DNA from: Syntrophomonas sp. UBA5314
GTDB taxonomy: Bacteria; Bacillota; Syntrophomonadia; Syntrophomonadales; Syntrophomonadaceae
DNA: 10,528 bases
Assembly (NCBI GenBank): GCA_002410325.1
Contig: DHRK01000043.1
Coordinates: forward strand, 32,750 to 43,277
Reading direction: 5' to 3'
The notes under the pieces were generated by a model. That model was not told where the DNA came from, did no database searches, and saw only the letters and a program-made list of their open reading frames with translations. Of the stretch, positions 6,276 to 10,528 are shown piece by piece (within the stretch, counting starts at the first letter, position 1; the number at the start of each line of letters is the position of its first letter). The position numbers and the translations under genes were made by a program.

Positions 6276-6520
6276 TGTGGAGTCCTCGTACTGTTCATGC
6301 AGTACCTCCTCCTGTGGTTTTCACCCTTTTGCTTCACCTGGTTCTTCCTCCAAGTTCTTCGGGTATACTGCCAGGTGATGAGGCCTTGTTTGCCTATTCT
6401 ATCATCCTATCCTGCGTCCCGGGTACTTATTAAAAGAACTTTGGCTCCCCTTGGGGTGTCCCAGTTGGTGATTTTTACATCACCTCCTGTTACCTCTATA
6501 CTATGGTTAAGCTGTGAGCT

Positions 6521-6536
6521 TGTCAACCTGTTGACA
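6521..6536. promoter_or_regulatory. Operator-like palindrome TGTCAA-N4-TTGACA
   Basis: Perfect 6-bp arms TGTCAA and TTGACA with a 4-bp centre. The right half also matches the consensus -35 hexamer TTGACA, but no good -10 lies 16-18 bp downstream. It is 176 bp before the ABC ATPase start. Confidence 0.3.
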
Positions 6537-6627
6537 GCATATTTTGCCTATTGTGAACGTTATCATTTTCAAAAGCTCCAGGCTATTTTAAAGTCCCGGG
6601 GAGCTTATTCATATCATCCGGGTCTGG

Positions 6628-6647
6628 CCTTTTATAGACATAAAAGG
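6628..6647. promoter_or_regulatory. 20-bp palindromic operator touching a -10 box
   Basis: CCTTTTAT (6628-6635), AGAC, then ATAAAAGG (6640-6647) form a perfect inverted repeat with 8-bp arms. The -10-like TACAAT (6648-6653) follows directly. A dimeric regulator bound here would cover the -35/-10 spacer, as with MerR-type or repressor operators. It lies 64 bp before the exporter ATPase start. Confidence 0.5.
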
Positions 6648-6653
6648 TACAAT
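6648..6653 (+). promoter_or_regulatory. Candidate -10 box of the ABC exporter operon
   Basis: TACAAT matches TATAAT at five of six positions and abuts the 6628-6647 palindrome. No good -35 hexamer lies at 17 bp, which would fit an activator-dependent or long-spacer promoter. Confidence 0.35.
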
Positions 6654-6711
6654 ATGGGGACAATAAATTGGAGGCAGCGGAAAGGGCTTATATACAAAAT
6701 GGAGGAAGCCG

Positions 6712-7644
6712 ATGGAAGATGCAGTGATTCGAGTTCGCAACTTGAGTAAGAATTACCATGAGTTAAAGGCCGTAGACCGGCTCGATTTCAATGTGGAGAA
6801 GAGCGAGTGTTTTGGCTTTCTGGGGCCCAATGGAGCCGGCAAGACGACTACTATGAAGATCCTGTACGGCAAAGCGCTGCCTGCACCTGGGAAAGACACG
6901 GTCATTGACGTATTCGGTTTTGATCCCCGCCGGCAGCCCCTGGCCATAAAGGCCCTGTCGGGGGTTGTTCCCCAGGAAGACAACCTGGATGCCGAGCTGA
7001 ACGTGAGCGACAATCTGCTAATATATGCACGGTTTTACGCAATTACCGGGCGTGAAGCACGCGAGCGCATAGACGAACTGCTGGAGTTCATGGAATTGAG
7101 GGACAAGGCCCGGGTTAAAATCCGGGAACTGTCGGGAGGAATGAAAAGAAGGCTGACCATAGCCCGGGCCCTGCTCAACGATCCCCGGCTGCTCATCCTG
7201 GACGAACCGACTACCGGACTTGACCCGCAGGTTCGCCATCTCATTTGGAACAAGCTTCGTGAATTAAAAGAAGCCGGGGTTACCGTTTTACTGACCACCC
7301 ATTACATGGAGGAGGCTTTCCAGATCTGTGACCGGCTCATCATAATGGATAAAGGCCGCAAGATGCTGGAAGGCGAACCCCGCAGGCTCTTGAACGACCA
7401 TCTCGAGTCCTATGTAATGGAAATAGACGGTATCCGCAGCCGGGGGAACGGCTGGCCCGACTGGGAAACGGAAGGCGTCAGAATGGAAGTGTATCAGGAC
7501 TCTCTTTATCTTTACAGCAATGAAATGGAGCAATTAAAGCGTTTCAGTGAATCGCAGAGGATTCAGGACTGCCACATTCGTCCGGTGAATTTGGAAGACC
7601 TGTTTTTAAAAGTAACCGGGAGGGGATTGAATGAACTCCAATAG
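6712..7644 (+). CDS. NodI-like ABC transporter ATP-binding protein
   Basis: ATPase of an ABC-2 type exporter. Over 310 residues it shows Walker A GPNGAGKT (38-45), Q-loop Q88 in VVPQEDNLD, signature LSGGM (140-144), Walker B LLILDEP (160-166) and switch histidine H197 in TTHYMEEA. All catalytic residues are intact. The stretch GVVPQEDNLDAELNVSDNLL closely resembles the NodI branch of the family, and the partner permease is NodJ-like. Residues from about 225 form the usual C-terminal domain of drug/polysaccharide exporters. The ATG is supported by GGAGGAAG at 6701-6708. It overlaps the permease gene by 14 bp, so the two are translationally coupled. The exported substrate is unknown; a small-molecule, antibiotic or lipid-linked substrate is plausible. 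Palindromes upstream suggest local regulation. Confidence 0.95.
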   Translation: MEDAVIRVRNLSKNYHELKAVDRLDFNVEKSECFGFLGPNGAGKTTTMKILYGKALPAPGKDTVIDVFGFDPRRQPLAIKALSGVVPQEDNLDAELNVSDNLLIYARFYAITGREARERIDELLEFMELRDKARVKIRELSGGMKRRLTIARALLNDPRLLILDEPTTGLDPQVRHLIWNKLRELKEAGVTVLLTTHYMEEAFQICDRLIIMDKGRKMLEGEPRRLLNDHLESYVMEIDGIRSRGNGWPDWETEGVRMEVYQDSLYLYSNEMEQLKRFSESQRIQDCHIRPVNLEDLFLKVTGRGLNELQ

Positions 7645-8422
7645 GGAATACCCGGTACCTTCCCTGACCAGACGCATAATAAGCGTGTGGTACCGCCATG
7701 AAAGGGTTTATAATTCAAACTTGGTGAGCAACGCCTTTCCGCCGGTATTGGAACCTCTCATTTTGCTGGCCGGTTTAGGCATCGGTTTTCAGTCCTATAT
7801 TCAGACCATGGGTCAGATGAGTTATATACTATTCCTGGCCAGCGGAATTATCGTAACCAGCTCCATGTATACGGCGGCCTTCGAATGTACCTACAACACC
7901 TTCGTACGCCTGGAATATGACCGGGTTTATGATGGAATGCTGGGAGCGCCCCTGTCGCCCAATGACCTGATCCTGGGCGAGATCCTTTTTGCCGGGACCA
8001 AGGGCTTTCTCTTTGCCCTGTCGGTATTGCTGGTCACCTGGGTGGCCGGAATTATCACTTACCCCTTGAGTATAACGGCTGCCCTGGTGGGATTTCTGTG
8101 CGGAGTGATGTTTGGCACCTTATCCCTGTGGATTACCTCCCTGGTTCAAAACATCAATCACTTCAATTTCTACTTCACGGGATTGCTTTCGCCCATGTTC
8201 TTTTTTTCCGGGGCGGTGTTTCCCATTGAGAACCTCCCCCGCAGCATGCAGTACCTGGCTGAGGTCATTCCCCTGACTCATCCGGTCAGAATGGCCCGCG
8301 CCTTCTGTTTTCCGGGACTTCTGGACAACCGGCTCTGGCTGGACCTGCTGTACTGTATCGTGTTTATTGGCATCACGGGCTGGCTGGCTATCAGGGGATT
8401 GAAGAAGCGCATGATCGACTAG
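7631..8422 (+). CDS. NodJ-like ABC-2 transporter permease
   Basis: Membrane partner of the preceding ATPase, 263 residues. Six hydrophobic segments fall at about 38-55, 64-84, 117-140, 145-170, 178-198 and 237-255, the standard ABC-2 topology. Family motifs include FLASGIIVTSSMYTAAFE, the cytoplasmic LSPNDLILGEILFAGTK loop and SPMFFFSGAVFPIENLP before the last extracellular segment. These are typical of NodJ/DrrB-type permeases, and paired with the NodI-like ATPase they form a complete exporter. The ATG lies inside the ATPase 3' end, with GGGAGGGG upstream. The length is normal and the ends look intact. No substrate-binding or biosynthetic gene is adjacent, so the cargo cannot be inferred. 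It converges with the lipoprotein gene across a large hairpin. Confidence 0.93.
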   Translation: MNSNREYPVPSLTRRIISVWYRHERVYNSNLVSNAFPPVLEPLILLAGLGIGFQSYIQTMGQMSYILFLASGIIVTSSMYTAAFECTYNTFVRLEYDRVYDGMLGAPLSPNDLILGEILFAGTKGFLFALSVLLVTWVAGIITYPLSITAALVGFLCGVMFGTLSLWITSLVQNINHFNFYFTGLLSPMFFFSGAVFPIENLPRSMQYLAEVIPLTHPVRMARAFCFPGLLDNRLWLDLLYCIVFIGITGWLAIRGLKKRMID

Positions 8423-8452
8423 CCTTATAGCGTTATCCGGTGGCTGAAGAAA

Positions 8453-8520
8453 AATGAGTTGAAGAACCGTCCCTGAACTCATCAAGAAAAATGAGTTCAG
8501 GGACGGTTCTTCGACTCATT
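8453..8520. repeat. REP/REPIN-like hairpin with 30-bp arms
   Basis: The left arm (8453-8482) and right arm (8491-8520) are reverse complements at 29 of 30 positions around an 8-base loop. Each arm contains AAGAACCGTCCCTGA or its complement and is itself bounded by short inverted ends (ATGAGTT/AACTCAT), so the structure is nested. The GGGACGGTTCTT type of motif resembles repeats seen near IS200-like/RAYT transposases in some Clostridia, as far as I recall. It sits between convergent genes and its right arm carries the last codons and stop of the lipoprotein. It could also act as a bidirectional terminator or RNA stabiliser. Confidence 0.8.
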
Positions 8521-9121
8521 CGGTGCTGTAAAAGCCCCAGCCCTGCCAGCGCATGATCAGGCGGGAGGGGGGCGTGATCAGGGGAGCCTTCTCATCCAGA
8601 AGGCGGCCGTATTTTCCTTCACTGATTACCAGTTCATTTTTCCCGTCTTGATCTATATCGATCACCTGCAGATCGGTGATGGGCCGGGGCAAAGCCGAGG
8701 AGCACCAGAGCGGCTTCAACTGGTCGTTAATTAGTTGGTAGACAAAAAGATGGTTGCTCAGACGGTCGTCAAAACCTTGATGCCAGAAGGGTTTATCTTT
8801 CCCATAGCTGCCTGTTTTCCAGAGCAACAGGACGAGCTCCTCCCGGCCGTCGTTGTTGACATTCCCCCAGATGCATTCGTAAACCCCCCAGCTGGCAGGG
8901 CTCTGCCAGAGAACCCGGTTTTCCCGGCTGATGGAAAGACGTCCTCCCTCCAGGCGGTAGCATTCCGGACGACCGTCCCGGTCCAGATCGTGCTGGACGG
9001 CCGCCGTCTCTTGAGGTATTTCCGAACCCGGCCGGGCGTCTCCCGGGCAACCGGACGCCGCCAGCAGGAGAAACCCGGCCAGTATAATATACAATGCTCC
9101 ATTCCACCGCCGCTCGAGCAT
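8516..9121 (-). CDS. Lipoprotein with FG-GAP-like calcium-loop repeats
   Basis: A 201-residue exported protein. Residues 8-24 are hydrophobic and end in AASGC with C25, a slightly atypical lipobox (Ala at -3), so membrane-anchored lipidation outside the cell is likely. Three acidic loops follow: DLDRDG (45-50), GNVNNDGREE (86-95) and DIDQDGKNE (155-163). Each is followed by a hydrophobic strand such as LVLLLW or LVISEG. They resemble the DxDxDG calcium loops of FG-GAP/VCBS beta-propeller repeats. With about three repeats, it is too short for a full propeller. The gene starts 9 bp after the DUF3160 stop, with only a weak ribosome binding site (GAGTAGAA), suggesting cotranscription and coupling. 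The stop lies inside the large hairpin. Function unknown. Confidence 0.82.
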   Translation of the reverse strand: MLERRWNGALYIILAGFLLLAASGCPGDARPGSEIPQETAAVQHDLDRDGRPECYRLEGGRLSISRENRVLWQSPASWGVYECIWGNVNNDGREELVLLLWKTGSYGKDKPFWHQGFDDRLSNHLFVYQLINDQLKPLWCSSALPRPITDLQVIDIDQDGKNELVISEGKYGRLLDEKAPLITPPSRLIMRWQGWGFYSTE

Positions 9122-9130
9122 AAACCGATT

Positions 9131-10528
9131 CTACTCGTAAATATTCACTGGACCTGAACCCTTAAAAGAAGTGGTCCATTCGGGAGCCGGGGGAGGAACC
9201 TTGCCGCGCAGCATATCCACCCAGGCCTGGTCGGTCAGACGCTGGGCGGCCGGCCATTCAAATTCATAATAAGCGAAGACCGCTCCCCGGGCAATACGCA
9301 GTGAGCCTTCCACCGGCACAACCGCGTAGATATCGGATACAAATCCCGTGGCCTCCTCCAATACCGTGCCGGGGGAGGATGCCACGTCGGCCACCAGGGC
9401 CGAGGGGTGATCCCACAGGTCCAGGCGTCCTTCAATCGGATTGGAAAGGGCCTCCAGCCAGAAGTGCTCCAATTGCGCGCCAAAGCTGCGGATCAAATCG
9501 TAGTCTTCTTTGCTCAGAGGCTGGTTGGTCAATTCCTTTTCCGAAATGGCCTTCAAGGACAGGGAGAGGGTTTCCATGCGATTCAGGCTTTCTTTATCCC
9601 GGTCGTTAAGCAGTCCGCGACTGGCCAGGCCATCCCGGGTCAGGGCGGTAAGTGAGGCCAGACGGCCGTAGAGATGAGGATTGGGTTCGACGTAGCCCCG
9701 GTCGTCGCTCATTGCTGGCCCGCCTCCGGCTTCCGCGTAGGACTGCTTGGCATAGAGAATGGTGTCGTGCTTTAATTCGGTCCAGCTGGCCAGGTAGGTG
9801 CTGAGTTCCTTGCGGGTCCAGGCCTGATTTTGCATAAAGGAGGGATAGCCCTCTCCTTTGGGATCAGTCAATGGTTTGATGGTGTAGAGCCAGGTCCAGT
9901 AAAGATTCTGGGTCCATATATCCGTGTTCAGACCCTCTATATAATTCTGCAGTTTCTTCATGTTTTCCGGGTAGTTCTGATAATCAGCGGCGCCCATGTC
10001 CTGCAAGAGCTGGTAGGCTTCCGCCGATCCCATGGCCGCCGGTATATCAAGGCCCTTGGGGAGCATCCTTCTCTCACCCTGCCGGTTTTCACCCACTTCC
10101 CGGTAGATAAGGCGCTGGAATATAGAGGCGTCCAGGGTAAAGCGCTGGCCCATAAAGCGGAAGCCCTTTATTTCCTTTTCCCTATCCGGTTGAATGTTGG
10201 CATCAAAGATAGGAACGGAATTTATGGCCGGAGCCTGGAGCTGCTGGGACTGTTCCAGGAACTGCTGCCATTTAGTGGCATCGGAAGTGAGCTGGTTTAC
10301 GCTTACCTCTTTACCGTAGATGCTTTGCAGGAGGTCTACATACTGGTAATAACCCAGATCGTCGCTCTTGCCCACGAAGAAGCTGGTGGGCTGGTATATT
10401 TCCATCCAGCGGGGCTGGGCCTGGTTGTCGTTCAACATCAGAGTGATCAGGGCCGCAGAGCGGGTTTCATCGGCGTCTTTAAGCCGGAAGGTAAGCCTTC
10501 CATACCACATCATGGACTTGAAGTAGTT
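9131..10528 (-). CDS. DUF3160 family protein, 5' end beyond the window
   Basis: C-terminal part of a large DUF3160 protein. The frame stays open to the window edge: the codons before the first in-window ATG (10513) read NYFKS and join MMWYGRLTFRL, a conserved internal motif of the family. The real start is therefore outside, and about 465 residues are visible; complete members are usually around 700-800. Other family marks are GQRFTLDASIFQRL, WTWLYTIKPL, AWTRKELSTYLASWTELKHDTILYAKQSYAE, the SDIYAVVPVEG region and GAVFAYYEFEWPAAQRLTDQAW near the C-terminus. Members are mostly exported lipoproteins of Clostridia and some archaea, but the signal region is not visible here. The biochemical role is unknown. 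It is followed after 9 bp by the FG-GAP-like lipoprotein, probably in one operon. Confidence 0.88.
   Translation of the reverse strand, partial: NYFKSMMWYGRLTFRLKDADETRSAALITLMLNDNQAQPRWMEIYQPTSFFVGKSDDLGYYQYVDLLQSIYGKEVSVNQLTSDATKWQQFLEQSQQLQAPAINSVPIFDANIQPDREKEIKGFRFMGQRFTLDASIFQRLIYREVGENRQGERRMLPKGLDIPAAMGSAEAYQLLQDMGAADYQNYPENMKKLQNYIEGLNTDIWTQNLYWTWLYTIKPLTDPKGEGYPSFMQNQAWTRKELSTYLASWTELKHDTILYAKQSYAEAGGGPAMSDDRGYVEPNPHLYGRLASLTALTRDGLASRGLLNDRDKESLNRMETLSLSLKAISEKELTNQPLSKEDYDLIRSFGAQLEHFWLEALSNPIEGRLDLWDHPSALVADVASSPGTVLEEATGFVSDIYAVVPVEGSLRIARGAVFAYYEFEWPAAQRLTDQAWVDMLRGKVPPPAPEWTTSFKGSGPVNIYE

Larger units (their letters stand above)
6210..6711. other. 502-bp region without a convincing gene, rich in inverted repeats
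   Basis: Between the DNRLRE gene and the ABC exporter no reading frame has a good start and recognisable product. The 150-codon frame at 6297-6749 overlaps the ATPase start and looks non-coding. The region contains the hairpin 6238-6275, an 8-bp inverted repeat TCACCTGG (6334-6341)/CCAGGTGA (6371-6378), and the palindromes 6521-6536 and 6628-6647. On the minus strand there are two ribosome-binding-site-like GGAGG clusters, near 6304-6312 and 6481-6488. It may be a long leader, regulatory DNA or a decayed gene. Confidence 0.5.

Noticed and set aside
6272..6337. 21-codon minus-strand frame (GTG at 6337) with GGAGGA upstream, or an 8-codon frame from 6298
   Set aside because: The ribosome binding site is good, but the peptides are very short, unrecognised, and end inside a hairpin.
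6297..6749. 150-codon plus-strand frame
   Set aside because: It overlaps the well-supported ATPase start, has no ribosome binding site, and its translation is low-complexity with no domain.

Overview
The window looks like chromosomal DNA from an anaerobic, Gram-positive-type member of the Bacillota, Clostridia-like and possibly close to Syntrophomonadales or Peptococcaceae. The taxonomic guess rests on strong AGGAGG-type ribosome binding sites, balanced GC content, a short-linker sensor kinase of Firmicute type, a DUF3160 protein and a hairpin carrying the AAGAACCGTCCCT motif. No rRNA, tRNA, CRISPR array, intact insertion sequence or phage gene was found.

Layout, left to right. (1) At 123-1097 (+) is a metallo-beta-lactamase-fold hydrolase with a C-terminal helical/winged-helix extension. 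(2) At 1126-3025 (-) is a two-component system, an OmpR-family response regulator followed one base later by its sensor kinase. (3) Divergent from it at 3181-3756 (+) is a small membrane-anchored protein with two LTxxQ-like motifs. The gap between regulator and small protein holds two TTTTAAG units exactly 11 bp apart, the spacing used by OmpR/PhoB/PhoP-type regulators. The arrangement recalls E. coli cpxRA and the divergent cpxP. (4) At 3778-4464 (-) is an SRAP/YedK-type DNA-protein crosslink protein. (5) At 4815-5354 (-) is a cysteine-free protein that appears to be a degenerate FmdE-like domain. (6) At 5649-6209 (+) is a DNRLRE-type beta-sandwich protein with no signal peptide. (7) At 6210-6711 is about 500 bp without a convincing gene. 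It holds several inverted repeats, including a 20-bp operator-like palindrome touching a -10-like box. (8) At 6712-8422 (+) is a NodI/NodJ-like ABC-2 exporter (ATPase and permease). (9) At 8516-10528 (-) is an operon of a DUF3160 protein, cut by the right edge, followed by a lipoprotein with FG-GAP-like calcium-loop motifs.

Two kinds of repeat stand out. A 22-bp sequence occurs three times in the same orientation (35, 1097, 4795). Two copies touch stop codons, and copies 1 and 2 flank the hydrolase gene. The third copy is embedded in a perfect 9-bp-arm palindrome. Separately, a large REP/REPIN-like hairpin with 30-bp arms (8453-8520) lies between the convergent exporter and lipoprotein genes and supplies the lipoprotein stop codon.

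The best candidate for an undescribed functional unit is the Cpx-like envelope-sensing module at 1126-3756. The dispersed 22-bp repeat is the best candidate for an undescribed sequence element. Both are inferences from sequence alone.
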